From: Willaertia magna
Lineage: Eukaryota > Heterolobosea > Eutetramitea > Acrasida > Naegleriidae
Assembly (NCBI GenBank): GCA_902984215.1
Contig: CADWAF010001486.1
Location: 1-17,150, forward strand
Reading direction: 5' to 3'
DNA: 17,150 nucleotides
The notes beneath the pieces are model-generated. The model did no database searches, had not been told where the DNA came from, and worked only from the letters and a program-made list of their open reading frames with translations. The translations under genes were made by a program, and so were the position numbers. Positions 1-11,800 of this stretch are shown here, in pieces; the first letter of the stretch is position 1; every line of letters begins with the position of its first letter.

Positions 1-468
1 AATAATAATAATAATGGTAACATTTCCCGTCATAACCATCATCATAAACACAATAATAAATCCTCTACCAGTACTACCAATAATAATGGTTCTTCTTCTT
101 CTCGTAGATCTTCTCTATCATCAACTAATTCAAATACTTCTTCTAAAAAATCTTCCTTTTTAAAACGAAAGAATAGTACAGCCTCTTCTTCTAATTCTTC
201 TTCTTCTTCTTCCACTAATAAAAATAAGAATAAAAACAATAAAGACAAGAATAAAGACAATAAGAATATAGAACTAAATGAAAATATACATGATGAAAAT
301 AATAATAATACCGATAGTAGTAACAGTAGCGATGACGATGATGATGATACCAGTAGCGATGAATACAATGATGAATTTACCAATAATAATTTACATCGCT
401 ATAATAACGGTAATAACATTAATACAACAACAACAATTAATAATAATAATAAACAAAGATGTAATAAT
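1..468 (+). repeat. Low-complexity codon-repeat tract (Asn/Ser/Lys/Asp runs) in the SAPS protein head
   Basis: Imperfect AAT, TCT and GAT triplet runs begin with AAT x5 at 1-15. Read in the SAPS frame they give poly-Asn, a His/Asn stretch, Ser runs, a Lys/Asn stretch and an Asp run followed by SSDE. Synonymous changes inside the runs (TCT/TCC, AAT/AAC, GAT/GAC, AGT/AGC) suggest the amino acids are kept, not just the DNA repeat. RRSSL and KRKNS resemble basophilic kinase sites, and the Ser/Asp block resembles casein kinase 2 sites; both are pattern-level inferences. Confidence 0.75.
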
Positions 469-2874
469 AATTTAATTGACTATTTTAAAATGAATATTGA
501 AGATTTATTTGATTTAGAAAATATTGAAATGTTATGTAGAGAAGCAGAAGATTTAAATTTAATTGAATATTTAACGCAAGAAAGTGTAATGAATGAATTA
601 ATTGAATATATAATTACTTATCATGAAGTAATACCGAAACGTTTGGAATATAAATTGAGACAAGAACAATCGTTGGATCAATCATTTAATAATAGTCAAT
701 TAAATAGTAATCAATTAAATAATAATGAAAGTGTTAATAATGATGAAAAGGTAGAAGTGGATGATGAAAAGGAAGATAATGAAGATAATAATGAAGAAAT
801 TAGGAAAAGTAGTGATAATGTATTATTAAATAATAATAGTAGAGAAAATAATGAATTAATAATTACGAATAATAATGATAATCATTATGAAATAAATAAT
901 AATATGAATGGAAATCACTTGATTGAAAATCACAATAATAATGAAAATTATGAAATGAATCATTTAAATAATAATGAAAATAATTTGAATAATAATGAAA
1001 ATAATCATTGTAGTACACCAATTTCTTCAGAAGATTCTTTTTTAAAAAATAATAATCACATCAATACTACTAATACCACTACAAATGAATTGACAATTAA
1101 TATATCATCTTCTCCTTTAAATGGTAATCATATTTTAAATAATAATAATATTTCTAATAATGGAAATTTAAATAATTTATTTACGGATAAAGAAGAAGAT
1201 TTGGAAATTATGGAAATGGCAACGAATAATAATAATTTAAATAATAATAATGAAATTACAAATATAGATATTCATTATTATTTATTACAAAAATTAAATG
1301 TAAAATATCCATATATAGCAACTGAGATATTAACTTCTACATTAGGACAATATCATATTTTACCATTAATAATGTTACCTAAATTAGAAATTATAAATAC
1401 GAATGGAACTAGTATGGATTACAATGATTACAATAATAGATTTTCAATACCAAATTTGGAAGGAGGACAGAATGGTAAATTTATTAAAAATGATAAATTA
1501 AATTATTTAAAAAAAAAATTATTTTCATTTTTAGATAAAAAACCATTAAATTCATTTTTAGTAAAATGTTTTGTAAGAGTTGTAATTGCAATGATGAAAA
1601 TACCACATTTAACATCTATTGTAATGGATTATATTTATGAAATGAATAATAATAATTTTGAAAATGAATCAATTATATTAAAAATGGTTAATCATATAGA
1701 TTTAAGTGATGAAATATCAGAGTTATTGTTAATGTGTTTATTATATGAAGATGAAGAAGAGATTACAACAATTGATGGGAATGATAATGAAGAGAATAAA
1801 TTATTAAATATTTATTTAATACCAGATGAATTACAAAAGATTAAGAATTTAGAGAATTTAAAATTAAAAAAGAATATAATTTCAAAATTATGTAATTTAC
1901 AAAGTGAAAGTAATTTTAGTAGAAGTGTAACATTTATTTTAACAACAATTATACAATATAGGAAACCAATTACAAAAAAACCACCAATTATAGTTGAATA
2001 TATTATAAATAGAGAACAATTAGAGTTGATTGTAAAAAATACTTTAAATATTGTTTCTAATGCTAGTAGTTTTGTTGATAATATGAATTTTATAATGAAT
2101 TTAATTTTATATATTTCTAATAATAGTTCTAAATTATTTCATGAAGATAATTTTGAAAATATTGATTGGAAAGCTATTTTAGTTATTGTAATGAAATATT
2201 TAAATGATTTTGTTCATTTATTAAATGATAAAGTAGCTGAAGAAGTTTTAAGAAAAGATAATTCAATTATTTATGTTGAACAAGTTGATGTTTTTAATGA
2301 TGATAAAGCTGTTCCTCCACTTGGTATTTATAGATTAAAAGTTATTGAATTATTTGTAATTTTATTTAAACATTTTGATATTTTAAATGTTATTTTAGAT
2401 TTTGAATTAAGTTCTAAATTATTAAAATGTGAAATTTTAAAAGAATTAATAAGATTATTTTTCCAATACCAATCTAGTTTATTACATCAAATGATCATTA
2501 GATTATTTATTCAAATTTTAGAAGATTCTACTTTACAAGAATTTTGTAATTTATTTTTATTTGATTATCATTTTGTAGATAAATTAATAGAAGTACATGA
2601 AAAAAATCAAATGCTACTGAAAGTTAAAAAATTTAATGCTAGTGTTAGTGGTTTTATAACTAATTTAGGTAAAATAATTGGAGATAAAAATTTAGAACCA
2701 TTACAATCAAATATTAAATGGCAACAATTTTATCAATTTTGTTTTGATAGAACCTTTTTGGAACGAGTTTATAGAATAGGAAATAATGAACAAAATATTA
2801 CTGTACCAAGAAGTGAATTACGTAGAGTACAGGAAGTGAAAGAGTATTGGAGAAGTCACTTGCAATTGAAATAA
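1..2874 (+). CDS. SAPS-domain protein, PP6/Sit4 phosphatase regulatory subunit (5' partial)
   Basis: Likely the cytosolic regulatory subunit of a PP6/Sit4-type Ser/Thr phosphatase (PPP6R/SAP family). The frame is open from base 1 to the TAA at 2872-2874 (957 codons). The first in-frame ATG is at 490, but that Met aligns inside the family's N-terminal region: the stretch LNLIEYLTQESVMNELIEYI matches the conserved segment after the usual MFWKF-type start. The true start is therefore probably upstream of the window. Numbering from base 1, residues 1-155 are Asn/Ser/Asp-rich, the SAPS fold begins near 164, an Asn-rich insertion fills about 222-420, and the helical repeats run to the end. Recognisable SAPS segments are LNSFLVKCFVRVV, VNHIDLSDEISELLL, ILTTIIQYRKP and VPPLGIYRLKVIELF. 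The family assignment rests on these motifs. Paralogue and phosphatase partner are inferred. The gene is visibly more AT-rich than its neighbours and has no intron inside the window. Confidence 0.82.
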   Translation, partial: NNNNNGNISRHNHHHKHNNKSSTSTTNNNGSSSSRRSSLSSTNSNTSSKKSSFLKRKNSTASSSNSSSSSSTNKNKNKNNKDKNKDNKNIELNENIHDENNNNTDSSNSSDDDDDDTSSDEYNDEFTNNNLHRYNNGNNINTTTTINNNNKQRCNNNLIDYFKMNIEDLFDLENIEMLCREAEDLNLIEYLTQESVMNELIEYIITYHEVIPKRLEYKLRQEQSLDQSFNNSQLNSNQLNNNESVNNDEKVEVDDEKEDNEDNNEEIRKSSDNVLLNNNSRENNELIITNNNDNHYEINNNMNGNHLIENHNNNENYEMNHLNNNENNLNNNENNHCSTPISSEDSFLKNNNHINTTNTTTNELTINISSSPLNGNHILNNNNISNNGNLNNLFTDKEEDLEIMEMATNNNNLNNNNEITNIDIHYYLLQKLNVKYPYIATEILTSTLGQYHILPLIMLPKLEIINTNGTSMDYNDYNNRFSIPNLEGGQNGKFIKNDKLNYLKKKLFSFLDKKPLNSFLVKCFVRVVIAMMKIPHLTSIVMDYIYEMNNNNFENESIILKMVNHIDLSDEISELLLMCLLYEDEEEITTIDGNDNEENKLLNIYLIPDELQKIKNLENLKLKKNIISKLCNLQSESNFSRSVTFILTTIIQYRKPITKKPPIIVEYIINREQLELIVKNTLNIVSNASSFVDNMNFIMNLILYISNNSSKLFHEDNFENIDWKAILVIVMKYLNDFVHLLNDKVAEEVLRKDNSIIYVEQVDVFNDDKAVPPLGIYRLKVIELFVILFKHFDILNVILDFELSSKLLKCEILKELIRLFFQYQSSLLHQMIIRLFIQILEDSTLQEFCNLFLFDYHFVDKLIEVHEKNQMLLKVKKFNASVSGFITNLGKIIGDKNLEPLQSNIKWQQFYQFCFDRTFLERVYRIGNNEQNITVPRSELRRVQEVKEYWRSHLQLK
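664..1260 (+). repeat. Asn-rich insertion inside the SAPS domain, with a short tandem peptide repeat
   Basis: About 200 codons dominated by AAT and GAA/GAT separate the first SAPS helices from the continuation at LNVKYPYIATEILTS. Around 926-1006 a near-repeat of the unit NNNEN(N/Y)xxNxL recurs three times, which suggests expansion by slippage. The flanking residues align with family members that have no such insert. It is probably a disordered loop, as is common in Asn-rich protist proteomes. No stop interrupts it. Confidence 0.75.
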
Positions 2875-2878
2875 TTTA
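2872..2878. other. Tail-to-tail stop-codon junction (1 bp between convergent genes)
   Basis: The plus-strand TAA (2872-2874), one T (2875) and the minus-strand stop read as TTA on plus (2876-2878) sit side by side. Each mRNA must carry a 3' UTR antisense to the other gene's coding sequence, or be cleaved almost at its stop. I see no clear AATAAA just downstream of either stop. Confidence 0.9.
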
Positions 2879-5800
2879 ATTAGTTGAGCTTGTAACATAA
2901 CGTAAACTACAGATTAGGGCTACTCCTCGTTTCACCCAATGTTCCAGTGGAAGCATAGAAGGTAGTTCAACAGTAAGTACATAGTTAGTAGAGTGACCTG
3001 TTGTACTGAGAGTGCCCGCTCTTCTCAAAGTTTTGTAAACAGGACATTCATAAATACCAGTTTTCTTTGTTTGTCTGTTAGCTTCAGGTTTGAACCATAT
3101 TATTGGCATTTCACAGTACAATTCTTTAGGATTGGATTCTTCAATACATTGATTTTGTCTATCCCATCTAGCACCTTCCATGTATAATCCCCTCACATAG
3201 CAACCATCTTCTGGTTTTACATTCTTTGCCTTTTCCTCTTCTTCTTTTGTGAGGACTTTGAAAGAGAAGGAAACTTGATCTATTGCAACTTGGTGCTTTC
3301 TGGCATAATTTTGAAGAATACCAGTAAGGAATCCTTGTTGGAAGAAGAAACCATTTATCCAGAAAATGTTTGGAACTCCGTTTTCTATCCAATCATTAAT
3401 GAAATCTAATCTTCTCAAAAAGTCAATAATCCACTCACTCAAAGGCATAATAGATAAATAACCTTTGTCTGCCCACATTTCTGGAACAAAATTGTTATAA
3501 ATGGAGTTAGACATATTTTCTAATTCTTCAGACATTACAACTTGACCTTTGAGTGCTTTTAATATTTCTTTCAGAGATCCAATTACTACCTTAAGCAACC
3601 TATTGTACCTTACTACTTCTTGTGCAATAACAGTGTTCATACTTTCATTATAGTCTGTAGGGTATTTTCTTTGTACTTTCTCTAAATCAAATGGTTCAGG
3701 TAGTTTGCCTAAGATATCATTCGCTACGTTTGTAATAACGATATCTTTATCGTCTTGAGATTTGTTTCCACTTCCACCATCTACAGATAAAATTGTCTCA
3801 GTCATTACAGACAATTCAGAAGTGTTATAGGTAATTTCAGCATTCTCATGCAAACCAAATATTTCTGGATGTGTGGAATTTGGCAGTTTTTCTAAGTACT
3901 CTACATAGTTTCTATGTTCCTCTGGCTTAATAGAAATATATTCTGGCAAGTTTTCTGAAAATCGGTAACCATCTTCCATAGCTTTTGGTGTTATATAATC
4001 CTCAATTAGTGTCATTAGAGTTCTTCTGTCCCAGTCATCAGTTACACGCCCACCATAGTTAATCTGTCCTGTTAAGAACTTAATAACCTTATAAGGAACT
4101 TGTTCATATTTTTCAAGAAATAGTCTTAACTGCTTAATACAAACATCTAAATCTCCACTTGTAAACTCATAAAATATGTTCCAACCTAATGGACCAAACT
4201 TTCTTCTCTCTTGAATAACAGCATGGAAGAATGTTAAGCTGAATAAAAGCTTCTTAAACTCAACAGGTTTAGTTGGGTGTTGCATATTTTCATCGTTGTA
4301 ATTATCGAAAGAGCCTTTGAGGTTATTGGCTAGCCCTTTAGGAGGTTCTAAGGTCATTTTAACACTGTTTTGAAGTACTGATATTGGGAATTTAGGACTT
4401 GGCATACTTGTCAACCATAATCTAAAATCTGCATGATTTTGCTCAGGGGAGAAAGTTTCTACAATTTGTTCAAGCATAGGCATAAAACCTAAAGCCAAGT
4501 GACAGTTTTGAAGAATCACCCAACTTCCATTTGTAAGGGCGTCTTTCACAGCTTGTTTGGCAATATTTTCAGTACCACTACCCAAAGAAATACTTATGAG
4601 TTCCTTAACCCTCATTTGTTCTGCAAATTTCTTTAATTCCGAGTTTGGATCTGCTCCTTGGGAAAGAATAAATATCAGAGGAGTAACACAGTTCGAATCC
4701 TTGAAAGAACGATTAAGATCAAAACGAGGAGGGGTAATAAAGTTCTTGTCTAAATTCTTTTCAACAAAGTCTTGTATTGTTTCAACAACTTTATCGGGCC
4801 TTAAAACCTTAATAACCATTATTCTTTGGAAGTCTGTTAATTTACTATCCCATCCTGCAGGTATTGGCAAATGATTAGGATGCGGATTTTCAAAGTACTG
4901 TTTGAAATCGGTTACATTATCTATAAAATCTTGTATAAAGGATTTAAATACTGGCAAATGACCTAGAACTACTACTTCACTCCAGGTTTTTTCGTTCAGC
5001 CAAGAACTGTTTGGTGGTTTACGAGCTATATCCTTATCATCTTCGTCTGTCTTCATTCCTCCTGTTAAGAAATGACGGAATTCGTGGGAGTCTATTTGAT
5101 TTCTGCTTTGAAGTATTCTTATACACAACACAAAGGAGAATAAAAGCTTATCTTTTTCGAATAGAGATTGACAAACGTTGTTGTACAGTGAAAGGGTGAT
5201 GTTGTAAATTAAAGTATTCAAACGTATGTCAAGGTCATCATTCTGCTCACTTGATTCAATAACTGATTTGTACAAGTGAATAAACCATTGTAATGAATAT
5301 TGATACATTGGGTCTACATTCGTCATATCTGAGGTACAGAAAAATAGTAATGAACCTCGTTCAGCAACTGGTCTATACTTATTTCTAGTTACATCAATTT
5401 CTTGCTCTGTCTTTTCAGCTTCTTCGACTTTTTCTTGAATTGACTTACTAGCAATTTTAGATTCACCAAGAGCAGTGATGAGACCTTCATTTTGCAATAT
5501 ATCTTTATCTTGGTTCTCTGTTAACATTTTAAGAATGTTCTTTTGTAGTTCAGCTAAATCTTTCTTCATTTTAGAATTCTTTTGCATAATGTCAACCTTA
5601 AGTCTTTGTAGCTCAGGTCTTTCCATTTTAACTACTTCAGCAAGCAATTGATCTTCGAGACCTACAGGAGTAATGAAAAAGTTTAATAATGTAACCTTAA
5701 CACAAGTTTCAGGGGAATACTTAGGATTTCTTAATTTAGTGGTTAGGTACAGTCTAAAGTCAGAGCTGTAAGGTATAGTATCTTCACCAATTTTAATATA

Positions 5801-8800
5801 CAGAGAACCTGGAGTTCCAAAGGTTTGCTTGAGAAGAATAGGTTCTATGGCAGGATCTATGTCTTCTCCAACATTTTCAATTAATACAGGGGAACCGAAC
5901 TGAACGGCTCGCATTAATTCTGACAAATAATCTTTCTTAGTAAAGCTTAATACTTTGAGACTTTTATCTTTTTCCATATTTTTTATCCACTGACTTGCTT
6001 GAAGTTGAGGGTCTATCATTAAAGGCCATCTTCTTGCGTTCGATAATATAATTGCATTTTCGATAGAAAGCTTGTCAGATGGTAGACCAAATTGATTCCA
6101 AGATCTAATCAGTAAAGGATCTCCAAGAGAAGTAACAGTGTCAATATTTTCTGTAAATGGAACTCCTAGTTTTTCTAAGTTTCTTCTCCAGTTTTCTATT
6201 AATCTTTCTCTAAACTGCTTAGTAAAGGCACCTAGATATGCAACAACTCCAGCATTAATTATCATATTTCCTACTATATCTTGTTGTTGTTGTATGTATG
6301 ATTTAAGCATCTCTTGCCACCTTACTTTTTCATCACTAAGGCCATCAATAAGTTTGGCAGCTCTTTCAAGTTTCTTTTCACATAAATCAATTTCAGCTTC
6401 TAATTCTTCTCTTTCTTTCAATGCCCTGTTGTTCTTTTCTTCCAGTTCTTGCAATTGTTGCATGACTTGTCTTAATTTTTTATTTGAGGCCTCTAATTTC
6501 TCGTTTGCCTGTCGCCATTGATCCTCTGCAAGCTTTGCTTTTTCTCTTTTTGGTGCCACCTCCTTGCTTGCAACATAGTAATCGTACATTGCTCTTACCC
6601 ACTGACACATGGCAACGAGAGCAGCTGAAATTTCTTTAACTCTAGAAGGCTGGAATTCTTCGTCAAAATAATACTTTTGAATTCTTTTAATAATAGATTC
6701 TGGAATATTTTCTCTGTCATATTTTACCATGTCCTCTTTTAGTTTAGCAGCATTTGATAAATATCCCTTTGCGGCTTCCCACCAGTCATAATAGGTCACA
6801 CCATCTTTTACTTTTTTAACACCTTGAGTTTCACCAAACATTATCAATACTGCCTCCAGAACTGTAACAACTGCTGGAGAGGGACTTTTATAATTTGCAA
6901 CTTCACGAATTTGTGGGACTTTCAAAAGATCGACATTTTCTACAGCTTTGGCCAACATTGGTTCAACTTGAGCCAAATCATCTTCGGCTGATTTCTTCAT
7001 CTCCCTTGCCTCTACTTCAATTTGTTTTGCCTCAGTTTCTTCAACTCTAACCCTTTCTTGGGTTAATTGTGCTTGTTCTCTTTCCACTTGTAAAATTTCC
7101 ATATTTTTTTCTATTTCAATCTTGGTGAGGTTTAGTTGTGGTTTTTTAACTTCAAGATCTTGTTGAAGTTTGAATACGTACTCCTCAGTTTCTTTTAAAA
7201 TTGAAAGACCTTTTTGAAGGTTTCTCTTTTCCGTATCTAAGATTTTTCTTTTTTCACTCAACAAACTTGCAAACGTAGTCAATAACTCTAGATAACTGGT
7301 TGGTGTAACAAAGTTGTATCTACCTGCCTCTCTCAAATAATCCTTAGATGCCTTTTCAACAGATTGGTGGATATATACACACATTTCATTTATCTTTTCT
7401 TTCAACAATTCTTCCTGTTTGGTTATGGCCTCAGATTCATTTTCGTTACCAATTAGCTGAATTGCTGATAATTTTTCACGTGCAACGCTTAATAGAGCCT
7501 CATGGGGCCATTCACTAAACCAATCAATTGTACAGCAATTTACAAGAGATGGAAACATTCTGAGTCTACTTCTGAACACCTCACCAACAGGACTCATGGC
7601 CAAAACTATATGTAAATTATCTTTCACACACCTAATGAAACGATTGTACCAAGATAATGGTGTTGCAGGAAGTTTTTCAAGAGCACATATAGGTTTCATT
7701 GCTGTATAAATTTCATCCATGTCAGGAGTTTCAAAGAGATTAGGAATTTCTCCACTGTTTAACAAGTTGTTTATGTCTTCTAAAAACACATCATAAATAA
7801 TTTGGGTATCACAAAACAGAAATACAGTTGGTTCTCCTCGTCCATTCTTTTTACCTGCATTGAGTAAAACAGTTTTGATGAATTCTTTCCAATCTTTAAT
7901 AGTAAATGAACTTCTTATTTCTAATTGCATAATATCATACTCAGCCATAGCTGCGGCTAGTCTTGTTAAGCTCTGTCTACCACTTCCTCCAACACCAAGT
8001 AGTAATGCATTTCCTCCAGGTTGTTTGATAATTCTACTTATTCTTAATACATGTTCTATTGCATCCATGAAAAGAACTAAATTCATCTTTTTGTCACTAT
8101 TAATACTGTTATAATATTCTAATTGTTCATTTACAACTCTAAATAATTCATTTACGTCCTTAATTGCCTCATAGCTTTTGGAGTCAGAGTTATGAGATAA
8201 TGCATCTCCATAGACAATTTTCTTGGATGTAATAGAATTAGGTGAGAGATCAAAATGTTTAGTTAATAATTCAGAAACCATATTGTCAAAATATTTTCTG
8301 TCGTCGTTATCCACTAAACGGTCCCTGAATACTCTACTACATTCATGCACCCATAGATCATAAATTTCTGACAATGAATTAATTTTCTTTGCATTTGCCT
8401 GTAATACTCCTTGGAAAATCTTAGATAAATCTCTCAAGTTAAATGTATAGTGGGATCTTGTTGGTGTTGGAAGCATTTCTTGTCTAACTCTATTAAATAG
8501 CTCTATACTTGAATTGACAAACTTGGTGGATATTTCTGTTGGAATGATTTCAACAAGTCCAGGGTTAATATTTATATAACCTTTAGTTAAAATAGTGTTA
8601 AATATTTTAAATAAACTTTCATATTGAAGTTCAGGGAATGAAATAAAGTTAAAATGTCTCATTAATCTGTTGGTTACAGTATTTCTACCACCTCCAGGAG
8701 GACCACAAGCAGAAACAAAGATTAAACTTTCAATAGACCTGAATGGTAATCTTTCATTTGTGTATTCATACCAACCAGAGTGATCCATCCATTGTCTCAC

Positions 8801-11800
8801 AAGTTCTATAGGCGGTTGAGCACCATATTTTTCCTTTGCAGGCATGTTTATGTCATCAATAAAGAAAGTATACTTCTTTCCCTGTGGAGGTCCATAAACA
8901 CCAGGTCTTCTTCTGTCTAATTTACTGTCAATAATATCTTGTACTGAATTAGCATCGGTACGTGCAGAGAAGTAAATAACATAAGGAACAAATTCTTCTG
9001 GTAAACCTTGCAATAAAACCCTCATTATTACTTCACTTTTACCAGTACCAGTTGGCCCAACACAGAGCACATGGTGATCGTTTGTAATTAATTTCTTGAG
9101 TAGCCAACTATTTCTTACAGTGTCAATAGTTGGGACTATAATATCTCTATATTGCATTCCAGAAGTAATTTCAAGTTCAGGGGTTACCGAAGCCCAATTT
9201 TTCCAAACTAGTTCTTCTGTGTCATAGAAATAATCGTATACTAAGCCTTCGTTTGGATATAAAGATTTCAATTTCTTTTCCTTCATCTTTTCCCTTAAAA
9301 ATATATCAAATAATTTTCTTCCTTCTTGGTCACAAGAAGCTCCCACACTCCAAACTAGTGAAAAGAGGAAAAATGGTTCTATTAAGGATGGAAGTTTAAC
9401 TAACTTGTTTTCAGCTCCTTTGTTTTCTTCTTCTTCGAAACTGAAGGATTTCTTTTTCTTTCTGCTCAAACTTGGATCGAATTCTACCAAAAGAGTATCT
9501 ATAGTATTGAAACAACTATGAATTAAATTGGAATCCACCGTTGGGATATACTCCCTTACATCGTGTCTTACAAAATATAAGGCATCTTCCAACATTAGGT
9601 TGAATAAATTCATCAATTCTTCTACATGAGGCTGAAGCAAGGTGGATAATTTAGAAGTCCAGGATTTAACATGCACCATTGGAGGTATTGTTGCCTTAGG
9701 ATCTAAATAAATCATACCACATCTACTAACAGTAGCTGGCGAGGCCTCAGCCAAGTCTTCAACTTCGAATACAATATTCATGTTTGGCGACATATCAATC
9801 ATAGCACCATTAGAAAGGCAGAGTTTCTTATTTTCATCTAAAACTGTATTCATAGATTCAATCCACAATGCATCAACGGGACCATCGAACACAAGCCATT
9901 TGCAGTCAAGACTCATATCTTCTCCAAATTTTCTGAATTCAGAGGCTAATACACCATTTCTCCATTCTCTAGTATTTTTGTCGTACTCTCCATATAGTTG
10001 TTCCATTGTAACAGATTTTGGATTAATTACACTGTAATGTACATGATGGAATTCTTCCTTGTTAGTTTTACTAAGGGTAGTTAGTGCCATCGCAAGTGTT
10101 TTGTAGCACATGGTCTTTCCTCCACCAGTTTGACCAACAAGCATAAGTCCATGACGAAGAATTGTCATTTCATACATTTGAATACACTTTTCGTGGAACA
10201 CTTTTGTCAATTCTATTTCATAAAATTTAGCAGCTTCACTCAATGCGTTATTTAATTTTTCATAATCTGTCGACTCCAAAGTCACTTTCGGGAAAAGGTC
10301 AGAAACTATACCATTAAAGAGTAATACGTCATTCACCAAAAACTTAGGAACATTGGAATCTCTTAAGGCTTTTAAAACAACAACTTCTTCATTCATGTTA
10401 GGATGCTTTTTTTTCAATAAACCAGCTGCAGCAATAACTGTATTTACAGCTCTCATACCAAAGTCATAGTGGTCCTGAGAAGAAAGCTGCTCGCTAGCCA
10501 ATTTGAATGATTGAACCATCTTTTTAGCCAAAGGCTTGGCATTTTCAAAACCAAAAGAAATTAAACGAATTTCAGCAATGAGGGCATAGTCAGGGATCAT
10601 ACAAGCAACAGGTCTAAATAATGCTTTTAGGTTGTCTGGTAATTCAGTTCTTCCAGCATAACCAGGATTCATGGTAATATAAACGGCATAAGTTGGATCA
10701 ACAGTTACAGTAATACCATCAAATTGTGTTCTTGGCAATCTTGCTCTAGCAGCTTCCTGTAAAATAGATAATTGTTGGGCAACAACAGAAAGTACCTCAA
10801 CATCTATACGATTGAACTCGTCAAAACATGCCCAAGAACCTGATTGAATGAGACCTTTGAAAATTTGAGCCATTGAGTTTTCTCTCATACCTTCTTGACA
10901 ATTCAAAACTACACACTTCTTTGCTAAGGCTTTAGCTAAGTCCTTAACTGTTTCTGTTTTACCTGTACCAGCCGGTCCAGCAGGAGCACCTCCTAACCCC
11001 AAGTGCAAGGCTCCAGTCAAAGTTAAATAAATTCTATCTGTTAAGGGAGTGATGACTAAACGAGATGTATTACCCAGGTATTCATATCCATATTCAAAAA
11101 CTGACTCTACCTGTTTGACGTTGCAGGTAAAATCAGGAGGTTTCTCTCCGTTTTGTTCTTGATCTAAATTTGACTCAACTGGTTCCCAATAGTATCTCAT
11201 TTGACTCACCCACTCAAAGTCGTGTACACTGGAAACACCTTCCTCAATCATCTTTTCAACAACATCTCTTGCATGTACTTCAATGGTAATTAATGCTTCA
11301 ACATTTGTCTTTTGTAATCTTGAAATATCAGTTCTAACAATTCTAATTAATCCAAGTAATTGTTCTTTTAAAACATCCAAATATTTCTTTAAACCTTTAT
11401 ATCCTCCTTCATTAAGAGACTGGGTTATTTCTTTTGTCCAATAAACTTGACTTCCTAAAATTACAACCTGACCAGGCCATCTAAGAACCCAATCTCCTCT
11501 AGGTGTTGAGACATAATCTAAAATAGATTTAGAGATTTGTTCTTTAACACTCTTCATCATTACTCTTTCAACCTCCTTTAACCAAACTTCTACACTGCCT
11601 GTTGGTTGTAGTTTTTCTACAAAGGTCACTTCTTCACCTGCTTTTGACCTCATAGATATCATTTCTAAGACTGGCCCCTTAGTTGATATTTTAGATTCCT
11701 CTGGTATTTCTACAAAATTAATTTCACCAATACCCTCAAAAATTTTACTGAGATATTTTTGAACAGCAGTTGGATCTCTAGTCTTTGCCAAAATTTCTAA

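Noticed and set aside
42..383. A 113-codon minus-strand open frame rich in Leu, Ser and Glu.
   Set aside because: It is the mirror of the Ser/Asn/Asp codon runs in the plus-strand SAPS frame, has no recognisable domain, and its reading comes only from triplet repeats.
278..475. A short plus-strand frame with Ile/Met runs.
   Set aside because: It is the +1 reading of AAT and GAT repeats inside the SAPS frame; no start context or homology.
6138..6521. A 127-codon plus-strand frame opposite the dynein stalk.
   Set aside because: Antisense shadow of coiled-coil codons; Ser/Phe/Leu-rich composition is what reversed Glu/Lys/Arg codons give.
7962..7990. Arg in place of Lys in the AAA4 P-loop (GVGGSGRQ) as a sign of decay.
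   Set aside because: Arg at this place is frequent in functional axonemal dyneins, and the rest of AAA4 is intact.
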